Of a stretch of DNA of 48,032 bases, positions 1 to 12,507 are shown one piece after another. This stretch comes from Epichloe hybrida (taxonomy: Eukaryota > Ascomycota > Sordariomycetes > Hypocreales > Clavicipitaceae), in the NCBI GenBank assembly GCA_019022495.1, contig JAFEKR010000111.1, forward strand, positions 1 through 48,032. The letters are read 5' to 3'. Under the pieces are notes generated by a model. The model saw nothing but the letters and a program-made list of their open reading frames with translations. It was not told the origin of the DNA and searched no databases. How positions within the stretch are numbered: position 1 is the stretch's first letter; the number at the start of each line of letters is the position of its first letter. The position numbers and the translations under genes are program-made.

Positions 1-3000
1 AACTAATTAATTACTATAAAGCATTTAAGTTAAAATCTTCTATTAGCTTAATTATAAATGTTTATAGTAGTATAGCTACTATTACTTTAAGGCTATATAT
101 AATAATCTTACCTATAGTAATTAGTTTAAACTAGTTAAGCTAGTCTTTACTTAGTGTCTTATAGGCTTTTCTTAGGAATTTATAGATATTTATTAAATAG
201 TTTCGCTAGCTTAACTAATCCCACCCTATTCTAATTAGCGTTACCTAGTTAAAGTTATTACTATCTTAATAGGCTTTAAACCTAGTTAAGGGTTATAGCT
301 AGCTTTATCTTAGATAGAATAGCAAAGGCTACTAACCATAGAGGTTAACTAGGTTAAGCTTTATAGTGCTTCTCTCTTTATCTCTAAAGAAAGAACCCTT
401 AGTTTTATAGATTAGAATATAGATATAGAATAGTATAAGATATTTACTATAAGTAAAGTATATAATAGTGCTACTGTTTATATTAGTATAAGCGCTTTTA
501 TTAACTATATTTTCTTTATAATTAGCTATTTCTTAACTAGATTAAATAGTATAATTATTAATAGTATATTTTTAGAAGGAGAAATAGAGAATAGTAACTT
601 ACTTAATAAAGCTAGGTTAAAGTAATAAGAGAGAGGAAAAGAGATATAAATAGATAGTAAAGGGCAAGTGCTTTTAAGGTCTAAGTAGTGTAATAATATA
701 GAGATTAATAAGATTAAATAGTTCCTATAGTCTTAGCCTTACTCTTATAGTCCTTATTAGCTATATAAACAGTTATTAGCAGCTATTTATAGGTGCCCCT
801 TAGAGGTTAGTAAGCTCCTATGATTTATACCTTTATAGTATTATAAATTAGTTATTAGTAGCTATTGCTTACTAGTTATCACTATCTGTTATTTAGGCAG
901 TGTCTTTACAAACCTAATTCCTAGCCCTCTTTTTCTCTTCTCTTTCTCTCTCTTAAACCCTTATTTCTTATAACTAATTAATTATAGTAAAATCCCTTAA
1001 TCTAGCTTATTAAAGACTCCCTAATATTACTACTATTATAAGGGTAAGCATTCTAAAGTATAAACTTTTGTTAATAAAGACTCTTAATTAGTCTAATTAT
1101 ACTAAATTTTACCCTCCTTTTATTAGTAAAGATTATATAGGTTTAGGAGCTATTTAATCCTTTAATTAATATTTACTAATAGTTATTATTACTATAGTAT
1201 AAGTTTCTATTTATATTCTAGGTGCGTAGTAAGATTAACATTAGCTATAGTAGTGTTCTAATATATATAGAGATTTCTCTTTATATTACTAATAATAATA
1301 ATAATATCCCTAAGGGAGCTTCTCCTTACCTTATTATAACTATAAGAAAGATAAACCTCTTAAAGGAGTTTATAAGGAGCTACACTAAGGCTAATAGTGC
1401 TTTAGCCCTTACTATTAAAAATAGTTATTACTACTAGGTTCTTATTCTTATAGAAGTGGCTTATTCTAATGGGTATTTTTTACACGCTTTTTCTTAGTGT
1501 CCTAAGTATTATTAGGCCTTACTAGTGTCTATATATAGAAGATTAAATAGTATCTTCTATTCTAATTATTTAAACTTATATATATAGCACGTTATATTCT
1601 ATAATAAATATATATACTTTCCGTTTTATAGCTACGTTTTAATTCCTAGGGTTTATAAAGGCACCTATAGTAATTATATCTAGAATAAGTCTTATATAGT
1701 AAGCTATAAGTAGCGTTTTACTTCTAGGTATTATCCTTAGTTATTATAAGAAAGAGCTCTAGCTCCTTTCTTAGGTAAGGAATAGTCTATAGAGGTAGTA
1801 AGGGCCCTTTTACTTAATCTAAACTCTATTAACTTTAAAAACTCTCCTTACCTAGTAATTAATATGCCTCCCCCTTTTCTAAATAGCTTATAAATATAAG
1901 ATAAAGAAAAGAAAATATAGTTAATTATTAGGGAAAAAGGGTAGTAAATAAAGGAAAACAAATAATTTAGCTACTAGGCTATACCTTAATTACTTAATCT
2001 TTAGTATCTAAATTAATATTTACGTATTTTAGAAATAAAACTTAGGAAATACAAAGGAAACGTTTCTTAATCTATACACTATTAGTGTATAGGAGGGTAC
2101 TTTATATACTCCTTATGTTATTTATTTATTAGTTAAGGTAGCTATACCTTAATCCTATGGTATAAAGTCCTCTAAGGTAGGAGTTTAACTTCTTTTTCCT
2201 TAAGGATTATTACTTCCTAGTTAGATCTTTCTTACTAGCTTATATACTAATTATTAACTATTTAATTAGACATATTATACTAAGTTACTAATAGTATAAT
2301 AGCTAAGACTTCTTTATTATACTTATTAGGGGTTACTTCCTTTATCTAGCTACCTTAGGGAGTATATAGCTATTTATTTACTATAGACGTTTACTAGCCT
2401 TCTAAGTCTAGGATAAACTTCTTAATATAATCTCCTAAGATTATTTTTAAGAGGCAGATCCTATCTAATATTTATAGGTAATAGGCTCTAGAGACTAGCG
2501 CGCGTTTATAGATCCAAAATAGTCTATTTTACCTTATTATAAGTTTCTTTATAGTAGATATATTAATATTCCTTTAGATATTATATACTAGGATAAAATC
2601 CCCTAGTTTTAATTAATCTTTCCTAAGAGAAGTGGCTTAGTTCTTATTAGTTTAGTTTATAAGGCACTACCTAAACTCTAATACCTTTTTCCTTACTTTC
2701 TTAATATCCTTAGCTTTCCTTTTAAGTATTTAGACTTATACCTTAAATAAGTCTTATCTAGAAGTAATTACGTCCTAATTAATTAGTCTCTAGGTTAGGA
2801 ATTTTACTTCTAGTAGTAGAATTAGCTCCTATCTATAAATTAAATAGAAGGTAAACTTCCTATGTAATTCTTAGACAGTGGTATAGTCTATAAGGAGGGC
2901 TTTATTAAGATGCTTTAACCATTGCCTATTTAATCCTCCTAGCTTTGCTAGAGTAAATATAAGGGACTAATGTCTAGCTTTAATAAGCGAGTTTGCTTTT

Positions 3001-6000
3001 AGGTTATACCTAGATATCTAAATCCCTATAATACTAATATTTACTAGTGCTTCTTTAAGGTTTCCTTGTATTTCTAGGCCTCTATTATAAACTATAAAGC
3101 AGAAAAGCCTAAATTTACTAATTAAGGAGGAAAGGAACTTCCTAATTACTAGTATTATTACATTCCTAACTAGCGTAGCCTCTACCTATCTAGTTAGGTT
3201 ATACCTAGCTTCTAAGAAATACTTATATCTATAATTAATTAGAAAATACTAAGTGTTAATGTAAATCTTGCTTATTAGGTTCCCTAGCGTATCTAGCACT
3301 AAAAGTTCTTATAGTTACTAAGGCACGAATTTCTAATATATCTTGTAGTATGCTAATATCTCTTAAGCTATATTCTAGAGCCCTTTTCACTAGTATTACT
3401 ACTTTATTACTTAAAAAACCACTTTAACTCCTTTATAGCTAAGTTCCTTATAGATAGCTTTAATAATTACTTATTGTTATTTAGGCATATTAATAACTAG
3501 CGCTAGTCCCTTTATAATTCCTATTAGCCTTTTTTAAAGATAACCCTTTTCTAGGTAAAACTTCTTTGCTTTATTATATAGTTTTCTATAGTCCTTTGCG
3601 CTAAGATTAATTAGTCTTTAAAGGGTTATTAAGAATTTAATAACTTATTATATCTCTTTAAAGTAATTTCTCTTATTACCTTCTCTATCTTAATGCTATT
3701 AAGATATAAGTTAATAAAATCTTTAATATCCCCTTTAACTTCTTAATCTAATTAATCTAAAGCCCTAGGGCCTTTCCTAGATAAGGTATCTATAATGCGG
3801 TTCTTTTTACCTAGAATGTGTTATATAAAGAAATCAAAAAGCAGGATATAACTAATCCATTATGTAATAAGAGCTTTAGGCATGTTATTAACCACGCTAT
3901 TTAGCTAATGCATAAGAACTTATAAGTCTATTTTTAACGTAAATAGGACTCTATAGAGGTAAATTTATAGTCTTCTTAATATATAAATAACTACTTAATA
4001 TTCTTACTTAGTTATATTATACTTAGCCTTAGTAATAGTCTAAGTACTACTTTTATATTAAACTAAATACTATTTGCTATTAATAATTTATAATAATACA
4101 GCCCCCTATCTAAGTAAGCTTATATTAACTATTAGTATAATTTCTCTAAAGCCTAGTCTAAGATTAAGTAAAATAAGGATTAAGGCTATTATTATTACTT
4201 TCTTTAGGATATCTATAGCTTCTTATTACTCTAGTCCCTATTCCTAATCCTTTATCTTCCTTAGTAAAATCACTAGGGGTTTTGCCTTTTATATATAGTG
4301 TTTTACCTAGATATAGTAAACTCCTATTAACCTAATAAAGGATTATACTTCTAATTAATCTTAATAAACCTTCTAGTCTAAAATCTTTATAATCTTCACT
4401 TTAGTTAGCTTTTGCCTGTTTATCTTACACATAAATCCTATAATTTCTGCTAATTTCTAGTAAAACTTTAACTTAGACACTAAGGCTATATAACTAGAGA
4501 GCTTAATATTAACTAAAACTTTATTAATATTAATTAAATACTCCATTACGTATTTATATACTCCTAGTATAATCTCCTCTTTATTATACGTTATTATTAG
4601 TCCCTTTACTATAATATTATCTAGGAAAGGTGCGTAGATATAAGGGATTAAATTAAATAGGATTTATCTAATAATCCTAATAAACTAAGCTACTAAGTTA
4701 GTGGCTCCTTATAGTAAGTAATAAAGTTATAAAAGTCTAATTATAGTAGAAATTATTATTATATTCTTACTCTTCTTTACTAATACTACCTAATTATATC
4801 TAGATAATAAGTTAACTATTAATAGGATCTTATATATTGCGAAGCTCTTGCTAAATGCTTCTATACCTTAAGGAATTAGCGTATTTTATATTATTACCTT
4901 ATTATACTTTGTGGTAAATAGAATTAGGCAAATCCCTTTGTCCTTCTTTATAATAAGAAAATAAGGATTTCTATAAGAGCTATAACTTTTCTCTAAATAT
5001 CTATACTTTAGCTTCTTCTTTAGAAGATTAACTAATCTCCCTTATAACCTAAGAGGTATTAGGATTAAGCCTACTTACTATGCTTTATGTTTAATAACCT
5101 TTATAACTTATAGCGGCGTAACTAGTAGGTTAACTTTCTTATATTCTAATAAGTCCTAGGCTAGTGCCACTTCTTAGTTATAAAGAATTTCCTTAAAAAC
5201 ATTAACTTCTTCTTATATTAAATATTCTTATATCCCTTTAACTATTTAATCTAAATATTACTAGGTTATTCTAAAACCTTATAGATTTGCGCAGAATCTC
5301 CTAGTAATATATTTGCTATACTTCCTAGATATATCTAGATATAACTTAGCCTCTTCCTATTTCTTTGTCTTCTATTTTAGGTCCCCTTCTAGTGTTAATC
5401 TATTAGAGGGAATATTATCTTAGGGATGTATTTTATTAGCTTTTTGCTTATATATTATGTTTACTATAAGATTAGGTGGTTTTAGTTATTACTAGGGCTT
5501 AAAATCCTTTATAATCACTTTAAGTTATTAGGTATAGTTTACTACTATATCCTTAATTACCTCTTAGAAGATATTAGTTCCTTTCCTTATTATAAGAGAA
5601 ATTAACTATTTATTATTATCTATTTCTATTTCTAACCCTTTATAAACCATTTAATCTTCCTCTATTTCTAGGTAACTAAACAAGATAATATTAATAGAGA
5701 GCTACTAGGCTAGCTACTTATTAGTATATTACTATTAAATACTTCCTATAACTCTTAAGATAATAATAATATCCCTAAAGTAATACTAGGCATAAAGCTC
5801 TTTACTTCCTAAGTAATTAAACTATATTTAGGATAGTCTAAAAAATAGTATTCTAAGAATTAGGCTAATATTAACTAAGTCTAGACTAATGTAAAAATTA
5901 GTAAGTATCTAGATATTTCCTAGATATAGTCTTATCTAAACCTCCCTAATTATCTTAATACTATATAATAAGAATAATATTATATTTATTATATCTATTA

Positions 6001-9000
6001 GGTAAATCCTTAGTCTAAGTTACCTAGCTATGCTTTCTATAATTACATTCCCTTATAATCCTATATTAATAAGCCTAGGGAGAAGCTCCCCTTCTAGGTT
6101 ATCTAGCTAGACTTAGAGGTATAGTAAGTCTTATAGGTAATTAATAGTAGCTTATAGTTCTAAAATTATATTAAGTATAAAGTTTATTTAAGTAAGATTA
6201 ATTAAATTTTACTAAGGTTTGCCCTATTTTAAGTAAGCTTCTAGTCTCTCCTAAATTCATTCCTATAAGGCTACGTTAATCTCTAGCGAAGGCGTTATTA
6301 GTAAGCTATTCTTAGCTATAGCTTTATTCTTCTTATTTTCCTTAATGGTCTCTTTTATTAATTAAAGAATTAAGTTAATCTAGTTCCCTAGATTAATTAG
6401 TCTTAGGTTTAGTTTCACGCTAAACATTTTTAAAGGAGAAGCTAGCCCTAATATATCTCTATTATAGTAGCGGATATTTTCTATACCTTTCGCTTATAAG
6501 AGATATTTATTACTAACTGCCTTTACTAGTGTTAGTATAACATAATAAATATCCTAAAAGGGCACTCTAACCTTCTTCTAAAAGACCTTATTATATAATT
6601 AATTAAGAATCCTTTATTTAACTTTATTTAATAGCTCTTTCTTACCCTTAGTTACTACTAAATTATCTTAAATAGGTTAAGTATAAGGTTACTAGTCTTT
6701 TGCCTTATCTTCTATAATATCTTTAATTCTTAGGCATTTTACTAACTATTTACTAATAGCTATAAACTTTATAATAATCTCTTTATTTTCCTCCTCCCTT
6801 ATGCTTAGCTTCTTAAAGGTAATGGTAAATACTATACCTAATATCTTACGCTTTAAGATAGACATTATATTAATCTCTCTTTTAGGTTAAAATTCTACTA
6901 GATTAAATATACCCTCTATTTAATTAAATACTTCCTATTCTTCTAGTATTATTTCCTAGCTTAATCCTCTATAAGGGCTATATTCCTTAATTCTTAGAAT
7001 TATATATATAATCTTATAGTCCTTAAAGTACTTAACCTAGAATATAGCTAGTTTATATGTATAGCTACTAATAAAAAGAAATTTTATAAGCAAGAATAAA
7101 GGCATAATTTAATATCTTATATTATCTCTAATAGCTAAAATACAAACTACTAGGTTATATATAGTAAACTTTAATATCTTATTATATTTTAAAGTATTAT
7201 ACTTTATTATAATATATGATTCTTTATTACAGTAGTAATAATAGTTTAACTAGTAGCCTCTTCCTAATATTACGTTTATTTTAAAATAGCGCTCCTTATT
7301 TAAATTAAATAAACCTATATAGTTTACCTAATAAGTTCGCTATTAATATTAAGGGTAATTACTATACTTCTCCTTAAGTAGCTTTACTATATTAATTTCC
7401 TTTACTACCTAGGCTATAACTATAATTTTTAGCTTTACTAGTTATTTTATTAGATCTTCTATTTAATCTTAGTATTTTGCTAATCTAGGGGCCTCTTATT
7501 ATCCCACATTAGTATTAAATAAGATAGTCTTCTTAGCTTACTTATTTAAATTACCTAGTGCTAAGTAATTCTTTTAAGTAGCCTAGTAACTATTAAAGGT
7601 AACTTAATTAAATAGTGTCTATATCTGAAAGCTAAAGTCCTTCTTACTTAAAGTATAATTTTCTATATTAGCTAATTCTAGGTCCCTATTTTTAAGCTCT
7701 AGTTATATATAAATATATATGTTAAGTGCTATCTAAAGTGGTTTATACTATATAACTAAGATTTCTTTATAAGTAAACCCCTTTTTATCTATAAAGCTTA
7801 AGATTAAGTATTTTAGTAAGGCTTTATAAATATAGTTAGACTAAGTTATTATAGTTTTCTATCCCATTAGGTTTATATTAGATATTAGAGTATAATACTT
7901 CTATAACTAGTAATAGGTTTCCTTAATAGTCTTTAGCTATATTAAATTAAGGTCTTTAAGTTATTCTCTAGCGTTTTCTATTTAATCCTAGCTAGTTATA
8001 TTAAACTATAAGAGTATCTCTTCCTTAAACTCCTTCTAAGATCATAATATAGTTAGTATTTTAACTACCTATTAGAGCTTTAGGTTAATATTACGCTTAA
8101 GTATCTTATGCTAATTTGCTTTAGGAATACCTATTACTTTTATCTTTACCTTAAAGTCCTTAATAAAATTAGCTATATTTTCCCCTAAAAACTACTAAAT
8201 ATTATACCTATTTTACATAGTAATAAGGGAAGTTTAATATACTATTATCTCTCTAAGAAGCTTTATAAAGGTTTTTACATTAAGCCCTCTAAGAGATCTA
8301 GGTATCTTGCCTTTATTATTAAGGTCTTTACCTAAGTGGTTATTAAACTAAGTTTAAGCTAGGCTAATAACTATCTTAGGATTAAGTAATTCCTAACTAG
8401 TAACTAGGGTACTAGGTAATAGTAAGTCCTAAAGGTCCTTTAGGTAACTTAGGTATTTACTAAGTCTTGCTTTACTTAGCTATTAGGAGTAAGATAGTAT
8501 AAGGTTAAATATAGGCTTAGTAAAAAGTGCTTTTAATTAATCTTATAAAAGAGTAATTACTTAACTAAATATTATAATACTAGTAAGAATTTCTTAAAGA
8601 AAGACTTTTAATAAGGCAGTGTTTATAGTAATAAGTAACCTATAAGTAAAGGCTACTAATATAATTATATAGCTCTTTATAATAAGCTATAAGACCCCTA
8701 TATATAGCTAAATAATAGCGAAATTAGCTATAGGCCCTAAGATTAAATAGTCTATAACACTAGGCAGCGCTTTCTATTCTAGTGCCTTATATTTAGAGAC
8801 TTTTAGTAAAGGGTTAATAGTTTAGCTAGTGTTTATAGGGTATACCTCTAAACTATCTAGTCTCCTTTTCCACGCTTCTATATAATACTAGTTTATATTC
8901 TTAGCTTACCTTAGCTTAGTATGCTTAGCTAGCTTCTCCTTTATACTATAACTATTATAAAGGTTAGGTTAAGGCTTTAGATTTATATCTTAGTATAAGG

Positions 9001-9151
9001 AAGGTAAAATAAAGGGGTCTTTATATAGGTTAGCTTAGTAATAGCTAAGAGCGTAATTATTAGCTTGCTTCTAATTAATCTTAGTCTATAGTAAATTAAC
9101 TAGAAAGCAAAAAGGTCCTAGGGGTTTAAAACCGCGTTTCTTCACTAGTTT
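1..9151 (-). pseudogene. Ty3/Gypsy retrotransposon 1, internal region, RIP-decayed and cut by the window edge
   Basis: Read on the minus strand, this stretch keeps the order of a Gypsy polyprotein but every frame is full of stops. A gag-like segment lies at about 8300-8000. Reverse transcriptase lies at about 4990-4430, with ghosts of the KKDKGIRL, GATNLVA and APFLDNIIVKG blocks; the last stands where the YLDD catalytic motif belongs. An integrase zinc-binding region and core follow at about 3640-2600. The 5' LTR is at 9152-9621, so transcription would have run leftwards. The RT blocks resemble the fungal Gypsy group with a GATNSVAQF-like motif rather than the classic chromovirus type. No matching 3' LTR was found, so the far end is probably outside the window. 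From about 1 to 2100 I see only AT-rich decayed sequence that I cannot place. Non-functional. Domain order is seen; exact limits are estimates. Confidence 0.75.
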
Positions 9152-9621
9152 TATTAAGTGGAAAACAATACCCTAAAAGATATAATACTAGCCTATAGTT
9201 ATAAGTAGTAGTAATATTTACTTACGTTAAAAGGGTTAATTAACTTAATAGTAGCAATTATAATAATAGCTAAATTAGTCTTTATAGATAGAGATAATTT
9301 AAATTAAATAGTCTATTAGATTAGAAGTGACTTTTTAGTTAAGTTAGGGAAATAATCTTATTAATTTATCTTATTAAGGTAAACATAATAGCGGCCATAG
9401 TAGCGCTAGGTATTTAAGTTAAAAATCTAAAGTTAGGCATACATAAAGAACCTTAAAAGAATCTAGCTATAGGTGATCTCTTTATAGATTAAATAGTCCC
9501 TTTGCCTAGATAACTAATATTATTATCCCTTGTTGTGTTATTTATCCCTGTGATCCCCTATATCCCTTGTGCTTGTCATCGCGAATACGCGCGTTCATGG
9601 GCGCGCGTATCATGGCACACA
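9152..9621 (-). repeat. 5' LTR of Gypsy element 1 (RIP-damaged copy)
   Basis: This 470-bp block aligns along its length with the solo LTR at 24174-24629. On the plus strand it opens TATTAAGTGG, where the less damaged copy has TGTCAAGCGG, and it closes GGCACACA. Differences are mostly C-to-T and G-to-A. It also carries about 14 extra bases within a GC-rich stretch near 9595-9610. The polymerase remains lie on its left, so in minus orientation it is the 5' LTR. Just inside it, minus-strand TAGTGAAGAAACGCGG could be a RIP-altered primer-binding site (TGG to TAG); this is only suggestive. Its outer edge abuts the integrase of Gypsy element 2, so element 1 probably inserted there. Confidence 0.8.
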
Positions 9622-12241
9622 CTATTAAAGCGTTACTTCTAGTAGCTAGGTATAAGCAAGTTAGTATCTAACTATATTATAAGCTATAGGGTCTGCTAGT
9701 GGGTAGTGGCTAGAAGGCATTGCCTATATAGAAGCCTTAAATCCTTACTAATACCGCGGTAACTATAGGTAAAAATCTTAATAGATTTCGTTATAGGATT
9801 ACTAGTTGCCTAAGTAAGCGAACAAGAGACTAATATAATCCTAGTAATTATAGACTAATTCACTAAGTACTTTATTTTCTTACCTATAACTATAATAATT
9901 AATGTAGCTAAACTAGTAAAGCTTTTCTATAAGGAGATTAAACTAAGGTTTAGGGCACTAGAGGGCATTATATCTAATAGGGGATTAGTCTTTATAAGCT
10001 AATTCTAGTTAGACCTATGCTACCTATTATACGTAAAGCAAAGGCTTTTTACAGCGTTTTACCCCTAAACTAATAGGCAAATAGAGAGAACAAACTAAGT
10101 GCTTAAGCATTACCTTTAATGCTTTATAGCTAATAACTAATAGATATAGCCTAAGCTACTCCTAATAGCCTAATTTACCTATAATAATATAGTAAATAAA
10201 ACTATAGGCTACTTTTCTAATTACTCCCTTATAGGCTATTTACCTAAGTTTTACCTAGCTCTTAGGGATAAGACTAAAGAAGGGGAGGTGCTAGAAGCCT
10301 ATATATATATTATAAAGCTATATAAAGTTAAAGAGTAGCTAAAGTAAAACTAGGCAAAAGCTACTAAGACCTAAGTAAAGTACTATAACTAGCATTACTA
10401 GCTACTAACGCTATAAAGAGGTAACCTAGTACTATTATTAGTAAAGAATATTAGGCTTAAGGATATAAAATAAAAGCTAACCCCTAGATTTATTAGACTA
10501 TTTTAAGTATTTAATACTATAGGAAAACAAGTATACTAACTTACATTACCTAAAAAATACAGTTAGCTATATAACGTATTCTATGTTAGCTTATTAGAGC
10601 TATAGAATTACTATAAAAACGCTAGAGATAAGGAAATGCTAATACTAGACTTAGAGAATAAAGATAATAAGTATAAAGTTAAGGAGGTTAAGGACTATAA
10701 GAAAACCTATAAAGGTAGTAAATACCTAGTGAAATAGAAGGGTTAGCTAAGCAAATATAACTAATAGGTTCTAGTAAATAATATAGAAGGCGCTTAACGC
10801 GTAATTTAGGCATTTTACTAAAGTAAGTCTAGTAAGAAAGGTAGTGACATAGGATTAAAGCACTAATAAAGAAACATAAATATACTATAGAAAAGACCTA
10901 ACCTTACTAGTTACTAAGCAAGCCTAGCAATAAAGATAGTAATATAGGATTAAGGCACTAATAAAGGAACATAAATACGCCGTAGAAAAGGCCTAACCTT
11001 ATTAGTTACTATAAAAACTATTACCTAAAGGCCTAGGTTATACTACTAAATAATAAAGGAAAACATACCTAGAGCGTAGGTAAAATAATAGGAAAACCCT
11101 TTATTATAGCCCTTATATAGGAGACTATAGTCTAGCCATTAAAGCTATACTTTGCCTAGTTCTTATTGCCCTAAATCACTTCCTCTATAGTATAGTAAAA
11201 GTAGTAAACCACTATAACCTAGGCTATATACCTAGGGTTAGAGGGCTAGAGCTAAAGGACTATTCTTGCCTCCTAGATAGATATAGTATCCTTAAGGTTC
11301 TCCTATAGAAAAGTTAGTAAAAACTAAGTAAAAGAATAAGGGAAAGCTATATATAAACTAGAAGAGAGGGAAAGGGAGCTATAGCTACTAAGGAAACTTA
11401 TAGCTATTACTATAAAACTAGATAGTTCTAGTATAAGATAGAGGTAGCTTATATAGAAAGGTTAGCAAGAAATAGGTAGAAAATAAGTAACTTAATATAC
11501 TTAATATACCTTTATAGCACTAGTTAACCTAAAGGTAATATAGTATGTAGTGTTAGTATAGTTAAAACCTATTACTAAGTTTAAGATATATATAGTAAAG
11601 CTATAGTAAGTTATATCTAAAAACATAGGGATACCCTCCTTATCCTTAGCGGTAATAGTAGTGTTTATAAGGGCCTAAACCTATTTATAAATAACTAAAA
11701 GGTCCTAGAAGTTACTAGCTAAAGTTAGCATAGCCTAGTATAGAAAAGTTAGTAATTTATAGCTATAGGATAATAAAATACTAAGTAACTTACTATCTTA
11801 CATATATTGCTATATTTATTATACTAAATATAATGTTTTAATTGTTTTCCTTTAGCTACTACGCTAACTAAAGAATAGGGGAAACTATATATAATTACTA
11901 GTAAAAGGATCTTAATTAGTAAGTGCTTCTTAAAGTCTAGGTACTTAGTCTAAAGATAGTATATATATAAGTAAACATAGAAGTAAATTATATCTAGCTT
12001 TATAGCAAAAGGATATAGATTAAGAGTTAAAGAGTTAAGGTAAATAAAGTGTAAATAAGGTTAATTAAGGATAACTATGTTTACTAGAGGAAAAAGTTTA
12101 TAATATAATAAGGAGTTATAGATAAATTTATATATAAGCGCTATCTATTGTTTATTATTGTTTTAATTTAGCTAACACTTAGTAAATAGCTATAGGGTAC
12201 CTAGCGAAAGCCGTTTAGAAGCCTAGCTATAAGTAAGGGGG
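9622..12241 (+). pseudogene. Ty3/Gypsy chromovirus 2, 3' part of pol, RIP-decayed
   Basis: Plus-strand frames, ignoring stops, show an integrase core from about 9755 to 10330. Recognisable pieces are IDFVIGL, FTKYFIFLP, SNRGLVF and TNRQIERTN, which match the DFI-GLP, RFTKY, DRG-FTS and DGQTERTN blocks of chromoviral integrases. A chromodomain follows at about 10671-10822, recognisable by YKVKEV, KYLVK-KG and a closing AFY. The 5' half (gag, protease, RT) is missing because Gypsy element 1 abuts at 9621. From about 11025 to 12200 nothing convincing is readable except a charged EERERELELL stretch near 11360. A G-rich tract just before 12242 would fit a polypurine tract. Non-functional. Confidence 0.75.
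10830..11025 (+). repeat. Two-copy tandem repeat, period about 95 bp
   Basis: The block containing AGGATTAA at 10851 recurs at 10946, and the following text (a CACTAATAAAG-like stretch, a CATAAATA run and a CCTAACCTTA-TAGTTACTA stretch) repeats in the same order. The two copies differ by a few transitions. The repeat lies just behind the chromodomain of Gypsy element 2, so it may be a local duplication in the C-terminal coding region or 3' untranslated region. Confidence 0.75.
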
Positions 12242-12445
12242 TAATTATAAGGCCTTACTTATAACAATAGGTACACTTACGCGCCCCATAGGCTAGCGAG
12301 GCCCTAGGGCTAGGTCCACGTGACACTAGCGAGCCGCTAGCTATAAGACAGTGACTTGCACGCATAACGCATTTAGACCTAGCAAGCTTTAGTTAATACA
12401 CCAGAGCCCCCATACCTCTTGCCTAGCTACTATCGTTCTCACATT
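12242..12445 (+). repeat. Probable 3' LTR remnant of Gypsy element 2
   Basis: A purine-rich AAGTAAGGGGG tract ends at about 12241 and is followed by TAATTATAAGGCC, which reads like a RIP-altered TGT-type LTR start. The next 200 bases are much richer in GC than the surroundings. They run until the AT-rich ends of hAT-like elements begin at about 12446. I found no second copy of this LTR in the window, so the call rests on position and the polypurine tract alone. Confidence 0.4.
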
Positions 12446-12500
12446 AATATAATATAATATAAATAATACAATACAATACACAATGTAGTGTAATACTCTG
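12446..12500. repeat. Orphan terminal fragment of the hAT-like family
   Basis: This AT-rich piece ends AATGTAGTGTAATACTCTG, which matches the right terminus of the hAT-like copies elsewhere in the window. Its final G is the first base of the target duplication of copy 1, so copy 1 inserted exactly at the edge of an older relative. No matching left end is visible. Confidence 0.6.
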
Positions 12501-12507
12501 CCTAGAG

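Noticed and set aside
1222..1437. 71-codon plus-strand open stretch with a protein-like composition near its end
   Set aside because: It begins at GTG, lies in RIP-decayed sequence and is flanked by stops. I recognise no domain, and it is probably a chance survivor of a transposon frame.
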